Assembly (NCBI GenBank): GCA_025200525.1
Contig: CM045770.1
Coordinates: 134,754,200-134,818,199 of the forward strand
Origin: Camellia lanceoleosa
Taxonomy: Eukaryota; Streptophyta; Magnoliopsida; Ericales; Theaceae
DNA: 64,000 nucleotides
Reading direction: 5' to 3'
The notes beneath the pieces were generated by a model that worked only from the letters and a program-made list of their open reading frames with translations, did not search any database and was not told the origin of the DNA. The translations under genes were made by a program, and so were the position numbers. Position 1 is the first letter of the stretch, and every line of letters begins with the position of its first letter. This document shows positions 1 through 10,375 of this stretch, in pieces.

Positions 1-800
1 TTAATGATCAGTTGCCAAGACGACCGTCCACCCTAGCCCCTCCTTACCCGCCCATCCTTTTACTCGCTTGGTCTTATCTTTGGCAACTTTGGGGACTGCC
101 TTCACCTCTCTTATTCCCTTTACTAGACTAAAGCTGCACTCGGAAATGAGGGACTATTGGTGGACATGAACCACATGGGCCAAGACAACCCAACCCATAA
201 CTATCTTGGGTGGCCCAAACGATCATTTAGTTGTGGCCCAGTAGGCGAAACTCGACAGCAGGCCCACTGAAGAACCCGCACTAGTCTAGGCCCTATGGCA
301 TTTAGACACTCGTTAGATAGGAAGTTAGCCATGTGGCAGATAAAGATCCTGTAGAGTTATTGAGCCCAGGGATCAAGCATTAAATGAGGTTATCATGGTA
401 TTAAATGCAACAAGACCTCTCGTCCCCTAGTATGGTAAAACTACCATGACCAACTGCAAGTAGACCATGTACTTTCGGTCAATTAGACAACTTGAATGGA
501 CAAGGAAATGATTGCTAAGGGATATAAGGAAGCTTCCGAAGTACGTTTGGTAACAAGTAATACTCTCTCTATCTTCTTTCTCTTTCTCTCGACTCTCAAC
601 TTTTTATACTCACCCTTCTTCCGATCACCTCCTATCTAACTTAATCGTCGAAGAGCTCACAGGGAGGAACCACTCCAGTTTTGGTACCGTCCCATTGGGC
701 CTTTTTGCAGGAGTGCTCCAAGCAGACAAAGAACAACAAGACAGTGGAGAACATGGATCAGTCCGACCCATCCTCAGTTAACCGTATTGCATTATCAAGT
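1..800. mobile_element. LTR-like remnant, family unknown
   Basis: No coding frame is visible. The stretch is less AT-rich than what follows and runs into a CT-rich tract at about 565-600, then a TTTTTGCAGGAGTG segment near 700. Such pyrimidine tracts and an abrupt change of composition at about 800, where a broken Copia coding region begins, are typical of a plant LTR or its edge. The left end lies outside the window, so neither terminus nor a target-site duplication can be checked. The assignment is an inference from composition and position only. Confidence 0.3.
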
Positions 801-929
801 AACATCATCAATAACAATAACAAAATAACTAAAGCCATTATGAGATGTTACCAGAGATGATCCTCATATGTTTATATATATTGGTTCCAACCTTTTTAAC
901 TTCTATAATCTCAGTACCTTAGTGAAATT

Positions 930-2330
930 GGCTCTTTTTTTCCTTTCTAAAGTCATAATCTTTATGTAAATTTCAATCCCAGGACTTCAAACTCAATGGT
1001 TCCATTTGACATCAAAACTATCATCCATTTTTTGCTCATGTGTCTAAGCCTTAAATACCACATACTTGTTATGATTTTTTATGTTGTTATCGTGATTGTA
1101 CTACATGTTCCCGATGTCATGTAAAGAACACTTTCCTTTTTACCACAAACTACTACCATGGCATTCTTTATCATCTTCCAAGTATCACCAACAAATGTTA
1201 TCACAGTATCAGAATCTATGAGTTGGCCGACAAAAATAAAATTCTTCCTCAAAATATGACACGCTTGACATTGATTCTCATAATCATTCCATTGATCTAG
1301 TTGACCTAAACTACACCCTTATTGATCATGTTATAGGTCTCATCATTTCTAAGGTGTACCTTACCAAAAACATTTTCAACATAATTATGGAGGAACTTTT
1401 TATAAGAAATAGTGTGAAACGACGTAGCCAAATCAATCGCGCAATGCATCATAACATCTTCATCTAAAACATTCATAAATTCTTTATGAATTTGGTTATT
1501 ATTGTGTTGTTTCCATGTTTTGCAATCTGACCTTCTGTGACTAGTTGTGCTGCAACTCTATCACTTCTAAATTTTAGTCGAGATTATGATTGACTAGTCC
1601 TTGATTTTCTTCTATTTTTATTTTATTTTTTTTGTTGCCACCAATGTTGGGCTTCTTACCTCTATCATTTGCCACCATTGCTAAACCCAAGGTATCATTG
1701 CCATCGTTCCCGCGAGTTTCTTCACTTAGAAAAAAACTCATTGCATAATCTATGCTTAACTTTGTTAGATTAGTAGAATTTCTCACTAATAGAAAAAATG
1801 AATTCCAACTCTCAAAAAGACTTGAAAGCAATGCCAAAGCCTTGACTTCATCATCAAATGAAATACCAAATAACTATCGAGTGATTTAATATCGTTGATT
1901 TGCTCATTTGCATCCCCTTATTCAGACATCTTCAAATTAAAAAACTTTTTACTTATATGGAATTTGTTTGTGTCAGAAAGCATCTCATACATCCATGACA
2001 AAGAATCTATCAAACTTTTTTTTGTCTTCTCATTGCAAAGATTGAATGCAACTAATAATGCAAGGGTTAGCTTTATCGTACCTAAGGTTTTCTAGTCGAT
2101 TAACTGCCACTCACTATTCTTCATCCCTTTTGACTTCATTGATGCTCCTCCAAGAGAAAGATTAAGATCCTTGTGGTAGAGATAATCTTCAATTTGCATC
2201 TTCCACAATCCAAAGTTTAAATTGTTAAACTTTTCAATCTTGATCTCATCTTCATTTGTCATCGTTCTTGCTACAGAAACTAACATTCTGATATCACTTG
2301 TTAAGGTATAAAAAATACCTATCACCAAGA
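930..2330 (-). pseudogene. Copia gag - protease - gag_pre-integrase fragment
   Basis: Reading the minus strand from 2330 down, three Copia polyprotein parts appear in order. Gag: KIEKFNNLNFGLWKMQIEDY near 2225, then ESWNSF and KLSIDYAMSFFLSEE around 1730-1800. Protease: about 1310-1450, with DLATSFHT where the family has DSGASFHT, then LHNYVENVFGKVHL. Gag_pre-integrase: about 960-1300, with RKNFIFVGQLIDSD and LRHMSKKW. Stops and frameshifts separate the blocks. Integrase, reverse transcriptase and RNase H are missing, so this is a truncated 5' half. The matches are from memory of the family, not a search. Both aspartic-protease residues after the catalytic Asp are replaced, so the enzyme would be dead even if expressed. 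Confidence 0.8.
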
Positions 2331-2720
2331 CCTAAGCAAAAAATCATGTACATAATGAATCTAGAATGGCTCAAACATAAACAACACAAAAGATTTGTGT
2401 GGTTCACTCCAAAAGCAAAGGGCTACATCTATAGAGTCGTAGTTTTACTAAAAGCTAAATTACAAAGTCATTCACATTCAATCTCACAAAATAGTATTTC
2501 TATAAATTTTAAAAAAAAAATTACCTATCACCAAGACTTGTATAAACAATCACGCACAAAACGAATCTTGAATGAATCAAATATAAACAACACAAAAGAT
2601 TTGTGTGGTTCACTCCAAAAACAGAAAGCTACATGTATGGAGTTACTGTAATTTTACTAAGATCTATATTACAAAAGTCTCTTACAATCAATCTCACAAA
2701 ATAATATTTCTACAAAATAA
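2311..2720. repeat. Two-copy tandem direct repeat, about 205 bp each
   Basis: The segments at about 2311-2512 and 2515-2720 are similar along their whole length. Both carry ACCTATCACCAAGAC, then AACACAAAAGATTTGTGTGG followed by TTCACTCCAAAA, then TACAAAGTC/TACAAAAGTC and CAATCTCACAAAATA. The pair lies immediately upstream of the minus-strand Copia gag start, where that element's leader or 5' LTR would be. It may be a duplicated piece of leader or LTR. No TG...CA ends were found. The open frames across it come from the duplication and are not considered genes. Confidence 0.75.
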
Positions 2721-2865
2721 AGTTAAGAACACAACAAACCATAGAAGGTTCACTCACATACTTGCTAATGGAGCCTACAATAAGTGTAAGAGTATTTAGT
2801 GGTTTATTTATGTTGCTTCCATAACTCAATATTAAAACTCATCGTAGTTAAACTTTTTAAACAAT

Positions 2866-3300
2866 TTGATTTATTTGTATGTTTCATTCTTATTTGATGT
2901 GTTAAATGTAAGAACAAATATAACAGACCTTTTTTATCCTCACTTTTATCTCCGCTTGATGGTCTCCCCTCTGATCTTTTCTTTTCTCACAAGTTATCCC
3001 CCTATTCTTGATTATGGCTCCTTCTTTTATAATGTTCCCCAGGGGCCTTCCAAGGGGCCACTTCCTCCTGTTAGGCCTCATCCTCATACCTGGGCCTCCA
3101 TACAGCCCACAGGTTATACGGCTATAATGGCCATCTAAATTGGTTTTACTCGGCTATGGTTTTTACTGGACCTGGCATGGGTTAACTTGTATTCGGCCAT
3201 CCGTTGCAATGGTTATTGTTCACGCCCCTCCTAATTCGGTCAACTTACGAGTTTCCCACATTCTCATTTATTCGGCTATCACAATATATTAATAGTTATT
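2866..3300. other. GC-richer stretch, possibly LTR remnant
   Basis: Between AT-rich neighbours this segment is richer in GC, with CTTCTTTTATAATG near 3020 followed by runs of GGGGCC, and three TATTCGGC/ACTCGGCT-type words between 3150 and 3280. The layout of a TATA-like box followed by pyrimidine-rich DNA suggests an old LTR, but no ends or partner copy were seen. Short frames exist on both strands and match nothing I recognise. Confidence 0.25.
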
Positions 3301-3493
3301 TTTTTTAATACAAAAGCAAGTTTTTAAACAAATTTTAAATCTAGAAAAACATTTCTAACTCAATCTCTTCCTTTTAAATGATGATTTCAAAGTTTTTTTT
3401 AACTACTATACTATATTTGCTTTGGTACATAAAGAAAGATAAATAATTCACTTACAAGTATTTTTTATCAATCTGTCGGAAATTATATATTTA

Positions 3494-3725
3494 TAAGGGT
3501 AAATTACACTTTGCACAATAGCATTTTGTACCAAATTTTATTTTGGTCCCTACACATGAAATCATGGCAGTTAATCCCTTCAATTTTTGGTCAAATCTCA
3601 CTTTGGTCCCTACACATGAAATCGTGACAGTCAACCTCTTAGATTTTTGCTCAAATCCCACTTTGATCCCCTACACAAATGTCAATGTCCCCCTTCTGTT
3701 ACACCATTGTTTAAATTCTTTAATA
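3494..3725 (+). repeat. MITE-like repeat beginning GGGTAAATTACACTTTG
   Basis: This segment starts GGGTAAATTACACTTTG and contains two near-identical lines around TTTGGTCCCTACACATGAAATC, then CTTCTGTTACACCATTGTTTAAAT. An inverted copy of the same order lies at 16171-16347. The GGTAAATTACA start is shared with segments at about 34612 and 39075. These are probably short non-autonomous DNA-transposon copies; the superfamily cannot be assigned because no clean target duplication was seen. Confidence 0.55.
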
Positions 3726-3951
3726 GTACATTTGGTAGGATAAAATGTGATGGAATTGAATGTTCATTCTGCATTGTACACCTTAGCTAAGTAGGAATAG
3801 TCATTCTATTAGAATGGCTATTCCAACAAAATATAGAAATGCATATTCCTTTCTCCAATCTATGGAATGACTATTCTGTTTCATCATCAAATCACCATAA
3901 ATTTTATTATTATTATTTTTTGTTGACATTTAAAAAAATATTATCATATAG

Positions 3952-4410
3952 CTACCACCACCATTCCCTTCTCCTACCACTTATTCTACCACCCTACCAC
4001 CGCCACTGCCACCCTATTTCCACTACAACCGCAATCACAACCACCACCACCACAATTACTGCACCACTATACTACTACCATCGTATTACCGATGTCGCCA
4101 CTACTACCGCCACGTGTACAACCATAAAACCACCACTATCACCATAGTTAGAACCACTACCCTACTACCACCACTCACATTACCACAATTACCTCTGCAG
4201 CCACAACCACTACCTTACCACCACTACTACCACCTTCATAAACATTACACCCCCATCATCACCATCTTGAGAACAACTACTCTACTACCGTTGGTCGTCG
4301 CCACCACCATCGTAACTACGACACCACCTTACCACCCCCACTAACACCATAACAACCTACCACCACCATTCTACTATCATTTCTATCACCATCACTGATG
4401 CTGCCAACAC
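3952..4410 (+). repeat. Imperfect CCA/CTA trinucleotide repeat tract
   Basis: About 460 bp made almost entirely of CCA, CAC, CTA and ACC triplets with substitutions. The tract resumes at about 6269-6335, on the other side of the solo LTR at 4411-6267, so it was one block of roughly 520 bp before the LTR arrived. Open frames over it (threonine-, proline- and histidine-rich) are low-complexity artefacts. Confidence 0.85.
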
Positions 4411-6267
4411 TGTAGATACCCTATTTTGACTGACCCTAAGACTTTGGGCATTTGTAAGCCTCCCAACAATGAAATGGTAATTACTTCATCTTTAGAATAT
4501 TTAAGGTTGTTTAGAGTTACTGTATAAACCTGTTTTGGCCAAAAATTAACTTTGTGTAAAAATGACCATTTTACCCCTGAACCCGTTTTTAGCCAAAAAC
4601 CAACTTTTTTTAACTGAGAAAGAAAGAGGGAGAGAGAGAAGAAAGAGAAGGGGAGAGAAGCCCAGTTGTGCCTTAATTGATGACATTTTCCTAAATCGGT
4701 AGCTGATTTTATCAAAAACATTGATCGAGAGGCAATTCAGGCATACTTGGGCCACAAGCAAGCCAAGGGCATAGGACCCCGCAGTTGTGCATGGAAGGAA
4801 ACCACATGCACTAAGACAGGCTGTGCGCATGCACATGAGTTGTGCACATGCACATGAGTCTGCGCACGCACATACTCTGTACAAACGCACATTCTATCAT
4901 GGCAAAGCTAGTTTTGGAACTCAATCTTGGTGCATTTCTGGAGGGAGGCGACAAGAGAAAGAAATGGGCTTGCCCTAGGGTGCTCCCTAAACTTCCCCCT
5001 TGCCTATAAAAGCAAACCTTCTCTTGCCCCCTCCCCCCTCCTCCTTCCATTTCAAAGGTTAGAAAAATGGAGCAAAAGTATGAGTTTTTTTTATAAGCTT
5101 TTACCTTCTTCTCCTCCCTTTTAGCCTTAGCTCCGAAAGTAGACACACACACACACAACAACAACAAAAACAACTTTAATCAACTAAAATCATCTAAAGC
5201 TTGAAGAACTTGGACCTAATCAGATACCTTTGTTTGAGGGAGGCTTGAAAGCAAGAAAACTTGAGTTTTCTTGCACATTTCTTCGTGTGCCTTCTGTTTA
5301 TTCAAACAAGCAAGTAAAACACTCTCTTTTATTAATTTTAGTACTCTTCTGGGTCTTTATTTCGGTGTTCAATCAGAGTTACGGCATTAATTCTTCATCT
5401 CATCATGTAATTTGTTAGTTTTGTTCACTTTTTCACTTTTTTCACATGTTTTCTTTATTTGTATCAAAACAACATATTTAGACTTGATTAATCATGTAGA
5501 AATCATGCATTAAGTCTAGTTTGAATCATCATGTAGTTAGTTTGTAGTTTTCTTATTTTATTTGTTATTTGCCTTTATTGCATAAGCATCATTCTATTAG
5601 CCTCAAACTGGGCTTAGGAACATTATTTGTATGATTATATCCATATTAGGTCATATGTAATTTATGTATTGCATGAAAGTTACTTGAGTGGGTAGCCGGG
5701 TAATTCTTCTATTTCCTTCCACAGCATGTGTTTGTTCTATGCATTGTTATTTAAAAAAATCTATGTTAAATGCTTTTTTTGTGCAAAATTATTTGTTTTG
5801 GATACTTTTATGAATATTATTTATTTTTTACTAAGTTTATGGTCATGGATCATTAAAAATCTATTATTTATTGAAAAAATAATTGTTTTGGAAAAATATG
5901 GCTTTATTCTCTTAATCTAAAATAAATGATGCTTATTTTATTCAAATAAATTAGTTTAGGACAGTAAAGGTTTTAGGCTTAAAATTGAATGTATGAAATA
6001 ATTTGTCACTAAAATCATAAAATATAATATTAGTAGAGGCAAATCTCTAGATTGGGCAAAAAGGGGTGCATCATTCCATGACCTTCCTTTTTTGTACCCT
6101 AGCTCCTGAACCAATAATCTTTGGTTGTGACAAATCAGGTCCTTAACTTATTTCATTGTTAAAGGTTTTTTAGTTTCCCATAAAATTAAGTGGCGACTCT
6201 TTCAATATGGGATAAGCAAGTCGGCACAACACATGGGTGGAAACGTGCATCATAACCAAAAAGGTAC
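4411..6267 (+). mobile_element. Solo LTR, Tat/Ogre-like long-LTR group
   Basis: The left end is TGTAGATACCCTATTTTGAC, the same start as the other long LTRs here (TGTAGACACCCC...). A TATA box (TATAAAA) lies at 5005-5011 with a CT-rich stretch after it. Near the right end are the shared motifs AGGCAAATCTCTAGATTGGG, GTTTCCCATAAAATTAAG and TGGCGACTCT (6191-6200). The right terminus is not clean, ending near ...GGTAC at about 6267. The flanks AACAC and AACAT fit a worn 5-bp target duplication. The element sits inside a CCA-rich tract that continues on both sides. No internal domain is present, so it is read as a solo LTR of about 1.86 kb. Confidence 0.75.
5005..5011 (+). promoter_or_regulatory. 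TATA box of solo LTR 4411-6267
   Basis: TATAAAA in the context TTGCCTATAAAAGCAAACC, about 595 bp inside the LTR. The same relative position and TTGCCTATA context are seen in the LTR that starts at 18903, which supports a shared Pol II promoter at the U3/R boundary. Confidence 0.6.
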
Positions 6268-6268
6268 A

Positions 6269-7090
6269 ACATCCACAATCGCCACCACCACTATCACTAT
6301 TCACACCATCACTTTCATAACTATCATCATTATCATGATCTATATAAAATTTTAATTTATGTATTACTCGCTTGTTAAAAAAATAAATAATAAAAACTTA
6401 TTACATTCCATAAGTTTAATTGGCATAACCAAATATGAAAATGAGAATTATTATCTAATTCCTATGTCATTCCATGTTGGCAACCAAACAATGGAATGGG
6501 AATGGACATTCCATTCCATTCAACCTTGTATTTCATTCTCACTTTTATTCCATTCCCACTTATTTCATTCTATCGTACCGACTATGCTCTAATAGAATCC
6601 AGTCATCTAACCGGAATGTAACTACAAAATGAGGATAAGAGAGGAAAATCATCCATATTTCCTACCAATACACTACATGATAAGCACATGAGAGTTATAT
6701 AATACAATCTATCCATACTATATATATTGTTGTTGCATACATGCACTTGTGTTATTTTAATATTAAAAAATATATACATATTGCGGTGCATTAATTCATG
6801 TGTATACATACATCATGTCATAAAGTGTAGTTAATGATTACATAATAATGTAATAGGGTGAACTGAAGTGTTTGAGTGTGAGTTTATTATTCTCAATTAA
6901 TTATGCATGCATTACAGTGAGTTGCAATTATAGTTCATGTGAAAGGGTACAAGTTACTTGAGTCATTATTGTATTAAATATAAGGACTCTTCATTTGTTT
7001 ATGGGTGCATATAAATTAGAGCTTGTGCATCCATATTTTATGTGGAGAATTATAAGTATATCTATATGTATTTTATATTGTGTTTATATA
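6269..7090. other. CCA-tract continuation, then AT-rich DNA without genes
   Basis: 6269-6335 continues the CCA-rich tract. At 6440-6590 there is a run of ATTCCATTCC/GGAATGGGAATGG words, partly inverted with respect to GGAATAGTCATTC/GAATGGCTATTCC at 3797-3827, with TTTGGT and ACCAAA near the outer sides. The two could be the ends of an old foldback element into which the LTR and CCA tract fall. From 6600 to 7090 I see only AT-rich sequence. Confidence 0.35.
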
Positions 7091-7503
7091 GAAATAATTA
7101 GGCAACTTGTAAAGGTGTTTTTGTGGTGGAGCTTTGGACTCACTTGCTTATTCAAGGTTGGTTGAGTCAACACGACTAAAAGTCAGCTGTTATATCTTAG
7201 GAGAGACATGCTAATATGTGATATTCTGCTACATCGGAGAGTGGTAGTTTTACCAAACGTGAAAGGCTTGAATCTCCTTAAAGAGAGCAAGATTACCGCG
7301 CTTCAATTCAATTTATTGTATTTTCATTTATCTAGAGATATGATATGTAATACATATTTAACATAGTGGACGAAGGGTAATATCCATGGATGTAGGTAGA
7401 TTTGTCGAACCACGTAAATCTGGTGTCTTCTCATAGTGATAATTTTTGCCCATACTTTTTTTTTACTCTATAATTCTTGATTTATTTTGGTAAATAATCT
7501 AAC
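7090..7503 (+). mobile_element. Copia-type LTR remnant, 3' part
   Basis: The order GAGAGTGGTAGTTTTACC, then ...GTGGACGAAGGGTAATATCC, then GTCGAACCACGTAAATC followed by TGGTGTC is the characteristic R-U5 end of many plant Copia LTRs. The probable right end is ...AATCTAACA at about 7503, followed by an AT dinucleotide run. The left end was not found and no polyprotein adjoins it, so it is a solo or truncated LTR. Confidence 0.5.
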
Positions 7504-7524
7504 ATATATATATATATATAAACA

Positions 7525-8165
7525 AATGTAGTTGTTATGTCAAAAGGCTCCAAAACTTCATTCTTAAATTTTCATAATTTTGAGGGGGAAAAAATTGAGG
7601 TGGCACCTCCCTTCATCATCCTTTTCCACTTTTAAGGTCTTTTCACTCCATCTCCCAATACCAAATAAAAAAATAAAAAAATTGTCCATATCCATCACCC
7701 ACAATTCACTCAACAAACCCACAAATATCATATATCACGTCTCTCACTCTTAATTAAACCCATAACTTAAATAAATTAAAATAAATCCCACTCTCAATTA
7801 AATAAATAATATCACAAAATTTTAAATCCACTAATATATAAGAAAATGTAGTTGTTATGTCACAAGGCTCCAAAACTTCATTCCTAAATTCTCATAATTT
7901 TGAGAGAGAATAAAAATGAGGTGGCACCTCTCTTCATCATCCATTTCCACTCTGCACGTCTTCTCACTCCATCTCCCTATACAAAATAAATAAAATAAAA
8001 TAAAATAACGAAAAATTCATCTATATCCATCACCCACAATTCATTCAACAAACTAACAAATATCACATATCACGTCTCCCACTCTTGATTAAATACAAAG
8101 CCACAAATATCTATAACTTAAATAAATTAAAATAAATCTCACTCTCAATTAAATAAATTATCTGT
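7525..8165 (+). repeat. Tandem duplication, two units of about 320-330 bp
   Basis: Units at about 7525-7845 and 7846-8165 align end to end: both have AATGTAGTTGTTATGTCA, GGCTCCAAAACTTCATTC, GAGGTGGCACCTC, CATATCCATCACCCACAATTC and CACTCTCAATTAAATAAAT. Differences are scattered, so the duplication is old. A related but more diverged sequence (CACTCACATAATAACTTAAAT..., CATCACCCATAATTTACTCAA) lies at about 14330-14690. No transposon termini were recognised; each unit could be a copy of a short non-autonomous element inserted next to another. Confidence 0.8.
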
Positions 8166-8214
8166 TCAAAAAATGTATCTGTTAAAATTCTCATTACAAC
8201 ATATAAGCTTTTTA

Positions 8215-8602
8215 GAAACCAAGGTTTTTTTTTTTTTTTTTTTTTTTTTTGTATCTCTGAAAGTATAAATTTTGTTGCAAAAAATATTTAGGGACTAATT
8301 TCAGTTGTCGTGAGGACAGTCACTAAAAAGTCATCCCGAAAAATAAAAAAAGAGCTTTTAGGGACAAAATTTTGAAAATATCGCTAATAAATGCACTTTT
8401 AGGGTCAAAATAATTTCGTCCCAGTGAAGTTTATTTTTTGGAACAAAACTTTTGGTCCCGAAAGGTTAGTAATTCGTCACTAAATGTCCAATCTTGTTGC
8501 TAAAAATAAAATAATAACACTTTTGGCAGCAAACATATTTTGTCCCTAAAAAGTGATTTTGTTCCTAAATTTGTGTCTCTAAAATCTTAATATCTTGTAG
8601 TG
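8215..8602. mobile_element. CACTA (En/Spm-like) transposon end
   Basis: The right edge reads ATCTTAATATCTTGTAGTG, the reverse complement of CACTACAAGATATTAAGAT, a typical CACTA terminal inverted repeat. Inside are the short subterminal repeats expected of the group: TTTAGGGAC, TTTTAGGGTC, TTTGTCCCTAAA and TCGTCACTAAA in both orientations. A long T run at about 8226-8250 marks the left side, where no second CACTACAAG end exists, so the copy is 5'-truncated or was copied only in part. No transposase is present. Confidence 0.75.
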
Positions 8603-9055
8603 TTTATCCGTTGAAATTTACCAAACTTATTTTTTCTTATCTGATGAAATTTACCAAGTATATTTCCCTGATCTGATGAAATTTTCTCTCCCCTTTACAC
8701 AGTTCACAAAGGATGTGGAGAAATCTCTAATCAAGAAATTTCAATCTGTTCGATTTCATCTCTCAACAGCTCTCTCTCTCTCTCTTACTATTTCTATATG
8801 CACATACACATTAAAACTGTTCGCGAGACTCATTTTCTCACAGTACGAGCTTCAAGACTTATGCACTATGATGTTTCGTGTCTTTTAAAAACCAATTTAG
8901 TAATGTTAATTCTGGTTTGACTATTCTATTGTAGAATTACTATTGTCACTACGACCCTGAGAATCAAGCATTGTCCTCTACGCCTTGTTTCCGAACTTGT
9001 TTTTTTTCTAAATCATATTTCCAAGATGACAATTTGAGTCTTTTCTTGTTAGAGT
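8603..9055. other. Intergenic, no gene seen
   Basis: Three copies of GATGAAATTTACCAA/GTTGAAATTTACCAA-type words occur at 8610-8690, followed by a short CT run. A 70-codon open frame here matches nothing I recognise and is probably chance. Confidence 0.4.
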
Positions 9056-9280
9056 GAACCGGGGAAGGATGGGAATACCCTAAGCTTGATTTTTTCCTAA
9101 ATTAAATCCTAAGTCCGCTCATGCGGTTCTTTTGTCACTCAAGCGGTCATTGAATCCATCCAATTATGTGTTTTGAAGTCCAAGATACTAGGAGTTTGGT
9201 TTCACTGCTCAAGCACAGGTTTTACCACTCGAGCAGCACGTCCTACAGAGGAGAGAGATTCTAGGAGTTTGAATTCTCCA
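9056..9280 (+). mobile_element. Left part of an older LTR-like sequence
   Basis: This segment and 11566-12800 are continuous once the solo LTR at 9281-11565 is removed. It carries repeated CTCGAGCRG words (CACTCGAGCAGC here, CGCTCGAGCGG at 11590), then a CT microsatellite and a promoter-like pyrimidine stretch. It resembles an older LTR, but start and end were not located. Confidence 0.35.
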
Positions 9281-9641
9281 TGAAAACACCCCATTTTGAC
9301 CGGCTCTAAGACTTGGACTCTTTCTTCTGAACACCCAATGATGAAAATTATAATGTGCTATTTTATGAATTTCTCAACAAAAAAATCAGATTTAAGCTTT
9401 AATCCCAACTTTATACCTGTTTTGGCTAAATTAGTTTAGACCTATTCAAAAATCTTTTTTTTTTTTGCATTTTTCTTGTCCGGAAAATTTAGCAATTTGA
9501 AAAAATTGGGTCTTCAAAACAAATGAATACGTTTTGATTATTCACAATTTGCCTTTCAAACAAATAAATGGGTTTTGACTATTCACAATTGCCCTTTCAA
9601 AATTGGCTCTGCAAAGCATGAAGGGGTCTTGGTTTTTGGCC

Positions 9642-9652
9642 TATATATAAAA
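9642..9652 (+). promoter_or_regulatory. TATA box of solo LTR 9281-11565
   Basis: TATATATAAAA preceded by TTTTTGGCC, about 360 bp inside the LTR, in the position expected for the LTR promoter. The matching position of LTR 43550-46409 carries TATAAAAG on the minus strand. Confidence 0.55.
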
Positions 9653-10149
9653 GACCATTAGAGCTATGAGGGGTAGTCAAAAAAATTTATTAGAGAGAGG
9701 TCTAAACTTTGATCAAAGAAAGAGTTTACCATTATTTTCCTACATTTCACTAATATCCACAAATATATACCACCTAAAACTTCACCAAAGCTAAAACTTG
9801 AACTTTTTTGCTGAGATTTCAACAACATACTCCACGACCTTGAGGGTGATCACAAGAAAGTTTGTAAATCAAAAAAAAAAAAATCATAATTTCCCCGAAA
9901 GGTGAATTTTTGCAAACTTTCATTTAATTTAAAATATGGTATAACTTGTTTAAATACTTCTTTTATATCTTGTTATAACTATTTTATTGCTTTAACGGGA
10001 AGGCTGCACCACCCACATATCTGTTGTAATTTACTGTTGGATATAAATTGTTGTAATTTATTGTTTTAAATAAAATGTTGCAATTTACTACTTAGATATA
10101 AATTGTTGTAATTTTACCGCTTTAAATGGTCGGTTGAACCACCTAATTT

Positions 10150-10375
10150 GTTAAAGATGTGACCCCACTGGATGAATAATGATTGGCGGTGAATAATAAC
10201 CTCCGGCAGTGAATAATAACCCCAATGATGAATAGTACCTTCGGCGATGAATAGTAACTGTGGACGAAAAATGCCCGGTAAGATGAATAACAACCAAGAA
10301 GGGTGAATAGTAATTGCTATGGTGAATAGTACTGTCGGCAATAAATAGTGTCCCAGGATGAATAGTGCTCCCACA
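10150..10375 (+). repeat. GAATAGTA minisatellite inside LTR
   Basis: About a dozen degenerate units of roughly 20 bp built on GTGAATARTAACC/GGYGATGAATAGTA. The inverted form (TACTATTCATCG...) occurs at 44725-45050 and 56765-57105 in the two LTRs of the related full-length element. The open frames here, rich in Tyr-Ser-Ile-His, are products of this repeat. Confidence 0.8.

Noticed and set aside
3839..4344. Thr/Pro/His-rich frames
   Set aside because: Trinucleotide repeat tract, not a gene.
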